Below the pieces are notes generated by a model, which saw only the letters and a program-made list of their open reading frames with translations, did no database searches and was not told where the DNA came from. Position numbers and translations under genes: made by a program. This document shows, one piece after another, positions 46,777-54,624 of a stretch of DNA of 64,000 nt; the first letter of the stretch is position 1, and each line of letters opens with the position of its first letter. The DNA is from JALHVH01 sp964585685. Its GTDB lineage: Bacteria > Acidobacteriota > Aminicenantia > Aminicenantales > Saccharicenantaceae. The stretch is from NCBI GenBank assembly GCA_964585685.1, contig CAZPEP010000052.1, positions 1-64,000 of the forward strand, in the 5' to 3' direction.

Positions 46777-47991
46777 ATGCGAATCGGACGGATCGCCGCT
46801 TTCATCCTGGCCGCGATGACGGTCTCGAGCGTCTACCCCTGCACGCTGGCCGTGATCTCGGGCAAGGCCTCCCGGGATGGCCGGGCGCTAATGTGGAAGA
46901 ACCGGGACACGGACAAGGTCGACAACAAGACCCTCTATCTCAAGGGTCCCAAGTACGCTTTCATCGCCTTGGCCGACGCCGGCGACGCGAAGGGCGAGGA
47001 AGCCTGGGGAGGGCTGAACTCGGAAGGCTTCGCCATTATGAACTCCCAGACAGACGACCAGGGGGCGCCCGGGAAGGACGGGGCTGATAACGGCCGATTC
47101 ATGAGGCGGGCCCTGGGCGAATGCGGGAACGTCGCCGCATTCGAGACACTCATGGAAGCGGTCAGGGGGACGCTCGACCTGACGGCGAACTTCGGCGTCA
47201 TCGACGCCGAGGGCAACGCCTGCTTCTTCGAGACCTCGCCGACATCGTTCGTCAAATTCGACGCGAAGGACGCGCGAGTGGCGCCGTTCGGATACATCGC
47301 CCGGACGAATTACGGCTTCACGTCGCCCGACAACCTCAAGGGCGGAGGGTACATCCGATTCGAGCGGATCTCCCACATCCTCGAGGCCGGATTCGGCCGG
47401 GGGGAGATCGACCCGGCCTTCATTCTCCAACGGGCCTCGCGCGACCTCGTCCAGGAGAAGCTCCATTCCTATCCCCTGACCCGGGAGCTCCCGGACGACC
47501 CGGTCGGGCCGCTCTATATCAACACGAACGACACGATCAACCGCAACTCCAGCGTGTCGGTCATCCTCTTCCATGGGGCGCCGGCCCGGGACAAAGCCCA
47601 TCTCGCCACCATGTGGGTCAACCTCGGTCAGCCGGTCTCCGGCGCGGCCGTGCCGATGTGGGTCGCGGCCGGAGAGGTCCCATCGGCCACGACCGGCCCG
47701 GAGACGGCCCCTCTCAACGACTGGTCGAAGCGGCTCGTCTCCTATCTTTATCCCGACCAGCGCGGCCGGATGAAGCAGTACCTCGACGTCAACCGGCTGA
47801 GTGCGTTCGGCGGCGAAGGCGTCCTGCCGAAGCTCTTCCGGATCGAGAACGAGACCCTTGCCCGGGCGGCCGCCAGGCTCATGGAGTGGGAAGCCGCCAA
47901 GCCCGCGCCTGCCGTCGTCGCCGACTTCCAGGAAAAGCTTGCGACCTGGGTCTTCGAATCATTGAAGGCAGCCTTCCCCGAGATCCGTTAG
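46777..47991 (+). CDS. Secreted Ntn-hydrolase (C45/acyltransferase-like)
   Basis: Protein of 404 residues with a signal peptide (RIGRIAAFILAAMTVSSVY) ending at Pro21, directly followed by Cys22 in CTLAVISGKASRDGRALMWKNRD. That arrangement is typical of N-terminal-nucleophile hydrolases of the C45/choloylglycine-hydrolase group. Removal of the leader would expose the catalytic cysteine, and the conserved Arg in WKNRDTD follows. WGGLNSEGFAIMNSQ and TANFGVIDAEGNACFFET are further family-like stretches. It should act on amide bonds outside the cytoplasm; substrate unknown. GGGAGGACGGAC precedes the ATG. Last gene of the dipeptidase unit. Confidence 0.8.
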   Translation: MRIGRIAAFILAAMTVSSVYPCTLAVISGKASRDGRALMWKNRDTDKVDNKTLYLKGPKYAFIALADAGDAKGEEAWGGLNSEGFAIMNSQTDDQGAPGKDGADNGRFMRRALGECGNVAAFETLMEAVRGTLDLTANFGVIDAEGNACFFETSPTSFVKFDAKDARVAPFGYIARTNYGFTSPDNLKGGGYIRFERISHILEAGFGRGEIDPAFILQRASRDLVQEKLHSYPLTRELPDDPVGPLYINTNDTINRNSSVSVILFHGAPARDKAHLATMWVNLGQPVSGAAVPMWVAAGEVPSATTGPETAPLNDWSKRLVSYLYPDQRGRMKQYLDVNRLSAFGGEGVLPKLFRIENETLARAAARLMEWEAAKPAPAVVADFQEKLATWVFESLKAAFPEIR

Positions 47992-48029
47992 GGAATTCGT
48001 CCCGATTGTCTCGCCCGTCTCGCTCTCAA

Positions 48030-48196
48030 TTAGCTGACCATGGCCGCGAGGCCCTCGTCGCTGATGGAATAATCGAAGAGCCGGGCGAGATTCCCTCGAT
48101 GACCTCCGTCGTCGAATCGGGGCCGATAAGCTCTCCGCCCGCCGGCCGCCCGTTTGAGGCGGAGACGACGAGGCCGTCCCAGAACGGGGCGCCCAT
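48030..48196 (-). pseudogene. Possible gene remnant downstream of the epimerase
   Basis: Starting three bases after the epimerase stop, the minus strand reads MGAPFWDGLVVSASNGRPAG and on to TTEVIEG. A shift of frame then gives NLARLFDYSISDEGLAAMVS and a stop at 48030-48032. Together they look like a broken 55-codon coding stretch, but I cannot name a family, so chance is possible. Confidence 0.2.
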
Positions 48197-48199
48197 CGA

Positions 48200-49171
48200 T
48201 TATTTCCGGGCGGCCTCGACCTGGGCTTTGATCCAGGGGTAGGTCCGGGACAGCCCGTCCTTGAGAGAGAACTCCGACGCCCAGCCGATGGACGAGATCC
48301 GGTCGTTCCGGAAGTTCCTGGCCTTGACGCCGACCGGGCCTTCCACGTGCTTGAGACGGATCGTCTTCCCGGCGACTACCGCGACCGTGAGGGCCAACTC
48401 ATCCACGCTGACGTATTCCCGTCGGCCGATATTGACCCCGTTCTCGAGGTTCGACCGCATGAGCATGACGATCCCCTTGACGAGGTCGTCGACGAACGTA
48501 TAGGCCCGCATGGCTGTACCGTCCCCCCAGAGCTCGATGACGCCTCCGTCCTCGGCCTCGGCGACTTTGCGGCACAGGGCGGCGGGGGCCTTCTCCCGCC
48601 CGCCGCGCCAGGTCCCCTCGGGGCCGTAGGTGTTCTGGAACCGGGCCAGCCGGACGGCCATCCCGAAGCGCCGCCCGTAGGCCATGGCCATGCGCTCGGC
48701 ATAGAGCTTTTCCCAGCCGTATTCGTTGTCGGGCAGGGCCGGGTAGGCGTCGTCCTCGCCGAGCTCGGGCTCGTCGGCCGTCATGTCCCGGTAGACGCAG
48801 GCCGAGGAGGAGAAGAAGTAGCGCTTGACGCCGGCGTTCGCGCTCGCGTGGACCATGTGGATATTGACGAGGGCGCTGTTCCGCATGATCTCGCATTCGG
48901 CGGAGTGGATGAAACCCATCCCGCCCATGTCCGCGGCCAGTTGATAGACCTCGTCGAAGCCCCGGTCCGGCGTCATCACGGCTTCCCGGCAGTTGGCTTC
49001 CTCCCGAAGGTCGAGGAGCCGGAAATCGTCCGCCGCCGTCGGCCCGAATTCCGGGCTCTTCAAATCGACGCCCCGCACCCAGATCCCTTCGCTCTTCAGC
49101 TTCTTGACCAGGTGGCTCCCGATGAAGCCCCCCGCGCCGCAAACCAACGCTTTCTTCATGGTTCCCGTCAT
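48200..49171 (-). CDS. GDP-mannose 3,5-epimerase-like NAD-dependent epimerase
   Basis: Extended SDR of 323 residues that resembles plant GDP-mannose 3,5-epimerase along its length. It has CGAGGFIGSHLVKKLK (NAD site), LAADMGGMGFI, SSSACVY (catalytic Cys), EYGWEKLYAE (Tyr and Lys of the YxxxK motif), TYGPEGTWRGGREKAPAALC (second base Lys in REKAP), ELWGDGTAMRAYTFVDD and EGPVGVKARN. It would convert GDP-mannose to GDP-L-galactose or GDP-L-gulose for cell-envelope sugars. ATG at 49171 follows GAAGGAAAGG; another ATG four codons later starts the Rossmann motif. No other sugar-nucleotide genes flank it. Confidence 0.87.
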   Translation of the reverse strand: MTGTMKKALVCGAGGFIGSHLVKKLKSEGIWVRGVDLKSPEFGPTAADDFRLLDLREEANCREAVMTPDRGFDEVYQLAADMGGMGFIHSAECEIMRNSALVNIHMVHASANAGVKRYFFSSSACVYRDMTADEPELGEDDAYPALPDNEYGWEKLYAERMAMAYGRRFGMAVRLARFQNTYGPEGTWRGGREKAPAALCRKVAEAEDGGVIELWGDGTAMRAYTFVDDLVKGIVMLMRSNLENGVNIGRREYVSVDELALTVAVVAGKTIRLKHVEGPVGVKARNFRNDRISSIGWASEFSLKDGLSRTYPWIKAQVEAARK

Positions 49172-49387
49172 CCTTTCCTTCATCATCTGCCCGAAGGCGC
49201 CGTCCGTCTTCGAGGCCCAATTTATAACACAATCGCGAGCGATGCGTCTATTTTCATGGCGCGAGTCAAGCGGGAAAGGCAAGACAGGCGAGACGGACGA
49301 GGCCTCGGACCTCAGACTTTGGCCCGAACGGCGGATAAAGGCAAGGCGGGATATCGGCAGGGCCGAGGCGCCGGGCGAGGCCGGAGG

Positions 49388-49978
49388 TCAGATCTCATCC
49401 GGCCCGATGATCCCGCCCGAGATGACCGCATTCATGGCATCCTGGACCGTCCAAGGCAAGTCGCGGACCTTGTCCCGGGCGACCATGACCATGAAGCCCG
49501 TCGTGGGGTTCGGCGCCGTCGGAATGAAGAGCTTGAGGAGGCGCTCGCCGCTCTTGCCGTCGACGACCTCCCCCGTGACGAAGGCGATGGAATGGACGCC
49601 CGGCTTGAAATGCTCGACGAGGACCGCCCGCTTGAACGCGTTCTTCTCGGGGAGCGACAGGGCCGTGCTGAACTGCTTGCCGAGGTGGTAGATCGTCTTG
49701 ATGATGGGGATACGCTCCATCACGCGCTCGATGACGCCGAACACTTGTTTCCCCGCCCAGTTGCTCGCCGCGAGCCCGAGCAGGTAGAGGATGAGGAGAA
49801 CCAGGACGATGCCCAGGCCGGGGATCCGGAAACCGACGACTTTCTCGATGAGGTTAGCCACCTTTTGGTCCACCGCCAGATAGAGGAACCGGATGACGAA
49901 GAAGGATAGGACGAGCGGGATGATGGCCAGAAGCCCGCGGAAGATGAATATCCGGATGTGCTTGACGATCGCTTTCAT
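49388..49978 (-). CDS. DUF502 membrane protein
   Basis: A 196-residue protein with two N-terminal membrane helices (FRGLLAIIPLVLSFFVIRFLY and IVLVLLILYLLGLAA) and a soluble C-terminal part. The family features MERIPIIKTIYHLGKQF, FKRAVLVEHFKPGVHSIAFVTGE and FIPTAPNPTTGFMVMV identify DUF502, which is widespread, unnamed and in plants linked to membrane proteins (COV family). It starts four bases after the corA stop, so the two form an operon. Function is not known; a role in ion or membrane homeostasis is suggested only by the neighbour. Confidence 0.88.
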   Translation of the reverse strand: MKAIVKHIRIFIFRGLLAIIPLVLSFFVIRFLYLAVDQKVANLIEKVVGFRIPGLGIVLVLLILYLLGLAASNWAGKQVFGVIERVMERIPIIKTIYHLGKQFSTALSLPEKNAFKRAVLVEHFKPGVHSIAFVTGEVVDGKSGERLLKLFIPTAPNPTTGFMVMVARDKVRDLPWTVQDAMNAVISGGIIGPDEI

Positions 49979-49982
49979 GGCC

Positions 49983-51050
49983 CTAGAACCACTTCTTCTT
50001 TTTGAAAAAGGCGATCATCGTGATGCCCACGGCGGCGATGATCCCCCAGATCAGGAAGTATCCCCACCGCCATTCGAGCTCGGGCATGAACTTGAAGTTC
50101 ATCCCATAGACCCCGACGATGAAAGTCAGGGGGATGAAGATCGTGGCGATGATGGTCAGGACCTTCATGACCTCGTTCATCCGGTTGGAGACGCTCGAGA
50201 GGTAGGTCTCGAGCATCCCGGACAGGATGTCGCGCGACGTCTCCATCGTGTCGATGATCTGGACGATGTGATCGTAAACGTCCCTTAGGTAAACGTCGGT
50301 GGTCGCCTTGACGAGGGGGGTATCGAGCCGCTCCATCCCGTTAATGACCTCGCGGAGCGGCCAGGCGGACTTCCGAAGATAGATCATCTCGCGTTTCAAG
50401 CCGTGGATCCTATGGAGGATCTCCCGCTTCGGGTCGGCGACGAGCTCGTCCTCCACGAGCTCGATCTCCTCGCCGAGCTTCTCCAGAACGCCGAAATAGC
50501 TGTCGACGATGCCGTCGAGGACGGCGTAGGCGAGGTAATCGGCACCGAGCTTCCGGAGGCGTCCCTTCCCCTTGCGGATGCGGTCCTTCAGGCCGTCGAA
50601 GACCCCGGTCTCCCTCTCCTGGAACGTGATGACGACGTTAGGCCCGAGCACCAGGCTGACCTGATGCATCTTCTCCTCGGGCTGGCCGTTGCGGACGAAG
50701 ACCTTGAGCACGAGGAAAAGGCAATCGCCATAATCCTCAAGCTTGGGGCGCTCGGCCGTGTTCAGGATGTCCTCGAGGATGAGGGGGTGCAGGCTGTAAT
50801 GGGCGCCGAGCCGCTCGATGAGGTCGATCTCGTGGAGCCCTTCCACGTTGATCCAGGTGACGGTCGGGGAATCCCGGAACGGGAAGCACTCTTCGACCTT
50901 CGTGACCTCCTTCTCCTCGAGCTTAAATTCGTCGTAGTCCATGACGGTCACCCGGACCTTTGCCACCCGTTGGGAACCGATGTGGACGAGCGTCCCGGGC
51001 GATAATCCGGCCTTCTGCGAGCTTTTCTTCTTCTGGATCGTCATGCGCAT
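49983..51050 (-). CDS. corA: CorA-type magnesium/cobalt transporter
   Basis: Pentameric divalent-cation channel of 355 residues. A large N-terminal cytoplasmic domain with TVTWINVEGLHEIDLIERLG and HPLILEDILNTAERPKLEDY is followed by the long stalk helix. At the end are two membrane helices joined by the signature VYGMNFKFMPELEW (GMN motif), then a basic tail (FFKKKKWF). The size and order match Thermotoga-type CorA. The ATG at 51050 follows GGGGAGAAAG. It precedes the DUF502 gene, with a four-base gap. Magnesium is the usual substrate; cobalt or nickel cannot be excluded. Confidence 0.95.
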   Translation of the reverse strand: MRMTIQKKKSSQKAGLSPGTLVHIGSQRVAKVRVTVMDYDEFKLEEKEVTKVEECFPFRDSPTVTWINVEGLHEIDLIERLGAHYSLHPLILEDILNTAERPKLEDYGDCLFLVLKVFVRNGQPEEKMHQVSLVLGPNVVITFQERETGVFDGLKDRIRKGKGRLRKLGADYLAYAVLDGIVDSYFGVLEKLGEEIELVEDELVADPKREILHRIHGLKREMIYLRKSAWPLREVINGMERLDTPLVKATTDVYLRDVYDHIVQIIDTMETSRDILSGMLETYLSSVSNRMNEVMKVLTIIATIFIPLTFIVGVYGMNFKFMPELEWRWGYFLIWGIIAAVGITMIAFFKKKKWF

Positions 51051-51216
51051 CTTTCTCCCCTGTGTCCTTTATTGACCAGCCGCTTCCAGTTCGTCAGATT
51101 GATAGGAATTTCCTTTTTCCAACCGGTTTGAGAGCGCCAGCTTCAGGCTTGAAATCAGGCCGTCCCATCACACAAAAAGAATAGCCCGACCACAGGCCAG
51201 AGTCAAGAACCCATAA

Positions 51217-51315
51217 TCGGGAGTGCCGGACCAGGTACTTCCCGACCCGCTCGGCCCGCTCCGGACTGAGGAGCCCTTGGCCGACCAACAGCCGGAGGAC
51301 GTCCCGGCCGAAGAT
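51217..51315 (-). pseudogene. Possible IS91-type transposase remnant
   Basis: Minus strand codes IFGRDVLRLLVGQGLLSPE joined in frame to RAERVGKYLVRHSR, with a stop just upstream. In transposases of the IS91-like kind I recall a LLxxGLIS segment and, some 40 residues later, an AERVGKYMIRP segment. The two halves here would be that protein with an internal deletion. The resemblance is from memory and short. Confidence 0.3.
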
Positions 51316-51409
51316 CTAATCTACCGAGTTTCGAAGGATTATGCCAAGGGAGTTTGCCGTCCGCATCCGCTCGCGGCGGCCGCGTCGTTTGGGACCTTTC
51401 CTAGCAAGA

Positions 51410-51418
51410 TGATACAAT
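51410..51418 (+). promoter_or_regulatory. Extended -10 promoter of multihaem cytochrome gene
   Basis: TG-A-TACAAT (hexamer 51413-51418), the same nine-base form as at 63942-63950; no strong -35. Confidence 0.45.
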
Positions 51419-51471
51419 GGAGGCGGGTGGGCTGGCCCGCCGGCGGGATCGTGAAAGACGAACACACCAAA

Positions 51472-53262
51472 ATGATCGAGGCAAGACGGGGCCGGATCGG
51501 CGCCTGCGCAGCTTTCCTGGCCTTCACCCTTGCGTATCTGCCGGGAGTTCTTCGGGGACAGAAATCGGAACTGCTGGTATCTCCCGGCAAGCTCAGCAAG
51601 GCTCACGGCGAACTTTCCGGTTTGAACAACTGCACGAAGTGCCATACGCCCGGGAACAAATCGGTCGACCAGAAGTGCCTGGCCTGCCATAAAGAGCTGG
51701 CTACCCGGATCGTCGCGGAGCGGGGCTTTCACCGGGACAAGAAGACCGGCTGTCCGAAATGCCATCCGGAGCATCAGGGGCCGGATTTCCAGCTCATCGA
51801 CTGGAACCCGCGCGAATTCGATCACGCGAAGTCCGGCTACGCTCTGAAGGGAAAGCATGCAGAGGTCGCCGATTGCGGCAAATGCCACAACGCCCGCAAT
51901 TCCCCGACGGGAAAGACGGAAGGAACCTACCTCATCCAAAGCACCCGCTGCGGGTTCTGTCATGAAGATGTCCACAAGGGGCAGTTCGCCAAGGACTGCG
52001 ACGCGTGCCATGCGATCGAACGTCCGCTCAAGGAGATCAAGTTCGATCACGCCGTATCGGCCTATCCCCTGAAGGGGGCGCACCGGAACGTCGCCTGCGA
52101 AAAATGCCACCCTCAGAAAAAATGGAAGGGCCTGCCCTACGCGGCCTGCCTGGATTGCCACCGCGATCCGCACAACCCTTCCCTGGGAACAACCTGCACG
52201 AAGTGCCACACCGAAACATCCTGGAAGGTCACCTCCTACGACCACGACCAGACCAAGTATCCCCTCGGGGGGAAACACGTCGGGCTCAAGTGCGCGCAAT
52301 GCCATCGGACCGGCAAGATGGAGAAGATCCCCTACGCCTCCTGTCGGGATTGCCACACGAAGGATCCTCATCAAGGCCAGTTCCAGGACGACTGCGGCAG
52401 CTGTCACAATGTTTCGGGCTTCCAGCCGGCGATCGTGGATCACCGGAAAACCCGCTATCCGCTAACGGGGAAGCATGCCCCGGTCGCCTGCGCGAAGTGC
52501 CATTTGCCTCAAAAGGAAAACGCCCCCGTCATCTATAAGCCGCTCAAAACCGGGTGCGTGGATTGCCACAAGGACATCCATCTCGGGCAGTTCGATAAGG
52601 CTTGCGAGCAGTGCCATTCGACCTTGGGGTTCGACAGAGGGACCCTCGGTTTCGACCACCAGAAGGATTCTCCCTACAAGCTGGAGGGCGCGCACGCCCC
52701 GCTGAAGTGCGAGGCCTGCCACAAGAAGGAGAGCGCGGTTTTCCCGGGCGGCACGGGAGAGGCCGTCCGGTACAGGCCCCTCTCCGCGGAGTGCGTCTCC
52801 TGCCATCCGGCGCTCCATGGCGGCCAGGTGGGGCCGGATTGCCGGAAATGCCACGACGTTGCCCGTTTCAAGCCGGCGCCCGGCTTCAACCACGAAAAAA
52901 CCCGCTTCCCGCTGAAAGGCCTCCACGAATCCGTGGCCTGCGACAAGTGCCACCCCAGGGTTAAAGTCACTCTGTCCGGAAAGATCATCGATTCACCGAG
53001 ATACCAACCGACCGCATTGAAGTGCGCCGAATGTCATAAACAGTTCGACCATTCCAAGACGGCCTACCCTCTGACCGGCGGGCATTCGGGCCTGGGCTGT
53101 GAGAGTTGCCACAACGCGAAAACCCCCCATCTCAAACGGCTGAGGGCCGCGCCGGAGGGGAGATTCGGATGTAAGGATTGTCATTCCACCAGACATCCCG
53201 GAAAACAGGAAGACTGCGAGGTCTGCCATACCACGAAAAGCTGGGCCGTGGATGCCTATTGA
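51472..53262 (+). CDS. 23-haem c-type cytochrome, exported
   Basis: The 596-residue protein has a signal peptide (RRGRIGACAAFLAFTLAYLP) and 23 CxxCH haem-attachment motifs, from CTKCH to the final CEVCH. Haems are packed about one per 25 residues. A unit recurs about seven times, of the form F/YDHxxTxYPLxGKHxxVxCxxCH (for example FDHAVSAYPLKGAHRNVAC and VDHRKTRYPLTGKHAPVAC), so the chain grew by internal duplication. It acts in the periplasm or at the outer surface as an electron wire. ATG at 51472 is chosen for the signal peptide; a GTG seven codons earlier is an alternative. The cytochrome-b-like and FeS/FAD genes face it convergently. Confidence 0.93.
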   Translation: MIEARRGRIGACAAFLAFTLAYLPGVLRGQKSELLVSPGKLSKAHGELSGLNNCTKCHTPGNKSVDQKCLACHKELATRIVAERGFHRDKKTGCPKCHPEHQGPDFQLIDWNPREFDHAKSGYALKGKHAEVADCGKCHNARNSPTGKTEGTYLIQSTRCGFCHEDVHKGQFAKDCDACHAIERPLKEIKFDHAVSAYPLKGAHRNVACEKCHPQKKWKGLPYAACLDCHRDPHNPSLGTTCTKCHTETSWKVTSYDHDQTKYPLGGKHVGLKCAQCHRTGKMEKIPYASCRDCHTKDPHQGQFQDDCGSCHNVSGFQPAIVDHRKTRYPLTGKHAPVACAKCHLPQKENAPVIYKPLKTGCVDCHKDIHLGQFDKACEQCHSTLGFDRGTLGFDHQKDSPYKLEGAHAPLKCEACHKKESAVFPGGTGEAVRYRPLSAECVSCHPALHGGQVGPDCRKCHDVARFKPAPGFNHEKTRFPLKGLHESVACDKCHPRVKVTLSGKIIDSPRYQPTALKCAECHKQFDHSKTAYPLTGGHSGLGCESCHNAKTPHLKRLRAAPEGRFGCKDCHSTRHPGKQEDCEVCHTTKSWAVDAY

Positions 53263-53280
53263 GCCGGAGCCCGTTCCTGC

Positions 53281-54624
53281 CTAGATCTCTTTATCGATGA
53301 TGCGGATCCCGACCTTCTCCAGCAGTGGGAAAGGCAATTCGCCGCCGACCATGACGAATACGTAGTCGTTCTCAATTTCGCTGTCGCCGGCAGGCGTGGA
53401 AACGATCAGGGACTTCGATTTGATCTCTTTGACCGAACCGTTGAAAAAGGCTTGGACATAGCCCTGCTCGATGGCCGCAAGGATCTTCTCCCGGTTCCGG
53501 CCCTTGGCCTTGGGGAATCCGTCGCCGCGGACGACAAGGGTGATCCGGCACCCCTGGTTGAAAAGGGCCAGGGCCGATTCGATGGCCGAATCCCCCGCAC
53601 CCACGATCGCCACGCGGCTCTTGGCGAACTCCGCGACATCGGTCAGGGAATAGAAGACCTTGGCCGAGTCTTCGCCCGGGACGCCCAGCCTCCGGGGCTC
53701 GCCGCGCGTTCCCAAGGCCAGGATGACCTTGTCGCAGACATAATCTTTCCCGGACGCGGACACGACAAATCTGTCCCCCTCCTTCCGGACCGCTTCGAGT
53801 TTGGCCCCGATCGTGATGGGGGCCTGGGTCGTCTTCAGGATTTTGTCCCAGACCGCGAGGAGCTTCTCCCGGGTCGTGTTCCCGACCCAAAGAGGGCCGA
53901 ACAACGGCATTTCGGCGGGCTCGGCCATGACGATCTTGTTCTTGGGAAAGCTCCTGATGGTGTTGGCCCTGTTCTCCATCTCGAGGCAGGCGGCGGGCAG
54001 GCCGAACTTCCGGGAGCTCAGGAGCGCCGAAAGGCCGGCCGGCCCCGACCCGACGATCAGGACCTGAGGTTCCTTGCCCGGGAAAACATTCTTCATGATG
54101 TGGTTTAAGACCGCGCGCCCCTGGTTGATCGCCTCCTTGATAAGGCCGGCCCCGGCCAGGGAACCGATCACGTAGATTCCCTTGATATTGCTTTCAAAGT
54201 TCTCGTCCACGTCGGGGACCCGGACCTTCATCCTCTTCCCGTACTCGACGAGCTGGTTGGCCCCCAGGGGACACGCCTTCTCGCACTCTCCGCACCCGAC
54301 GCAGGCCAACGGATTGACCAGGGTCGATTTTGCCTCGATGATGAACAGGCTCTCCTTTCTCTTGCAGGTCAGGACGCAAGTCCCGCACCCCACGCACATG
54401 GATCGGATGATGGCGGGGTGCATCTTCTTCCCCGACGGATGACGCGTCTCGATTTGGCTGATCTGCTGCTCTGTCAGCGTCGATACCGGGATGATGCGGT
54501 TGACGAGCATCCGGGATTTCCGCTTTTTCCGGATCTCTTTGTGGACGAAGGGGAGGAGGACGACAAGGAACAGGAGCGCCCCAACCAGGAACAGATAGAT
54601 GTGTTCGGAGATCACAAAATCCAT
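53281..54624 (-). CDS. Membrane-anchored FeS/FAD oxidoreductase (thioredoxin-reductase-like)
   Basis: The 447-residue protein begins with a membrane helix (IYLFLVGALLFLVVLLPFV). Two 4Fe-4S ferredoxin motifs follow: CVGCGTCVLTCKRKE and CVGCGECEKACPLG. Then comes a two-dinucleotide-domain flavoprotein, with FAD motif VLIVGSGPAGLSALLS, NAD(P) motif VAIVGAGDSAIESALAL and VILALGTRG. It resembles thioredoxin-reductase-like enzymes but lacks a redox CxxC. It should pass electrons between NAD(P)H or ferredoxin and the membrane. The start at 54624 overlaps the upstream cytochrome-b-like gene by 13 bases, so they are partners. The N-terminal helix implies attachment to the inner membrane. Confidence 0.85.
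   Translation of the reverse strand: MDFVISEHIYLFLVGALLFLVVLLPFVHKEIRKKRKSRMLVNRIIPVSTLTEQQISQIETRHPSGKKMHPAIIRSMCVGCGTCVLTCKRKESLFIIEAKSTLVNPLACVGCGECEKACPLGANQLVEYGKRMKVRVPDVDENFESNIKGIYVIGSLAGAGLIKEAINQGRAVLNHIMKNVFPGKEPQVLIVGSGPAGLSALLSSRKFGLPAACLEMENRANTIRSFPKNKIVMAEPAEMPLFGPLWVGNTTREKLLAVWDKILKTTQAPITIGAKLEAVRKEGDRFVVSASGKDYVCDKVILALGTRGEPRRLGVPGEDSAKVFYSLTDVAEFAKSRVAIVGAGDSAIESALALFNQGCRITLVVRGDGFPKAKGRNREKILAAIEQGYVQAFFNGSVKEIKSKSLIVSTPAGDSEIENDYVFVMVGGELPFPLLEKVGIRIIDKEI

Larger units (their letters stand above)
51051..51471. other. Intergenic stretch before the multihaem cytochrome gene
   Basis: About 420 bases without an intact gene. It holds a possible transposase remnant (51217-51315) and the extended -10 promoter of the cytochrome gene (51410-51418). 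The part 51060-51216 shows nothing I can assign. Confidence 0.5.

Noticed and set aside
48347..49909. 520-codon open frame on the plus strand
   Set aside because: Opposes the epimerase and the DUF502 gene and spans the gap between them by chance.
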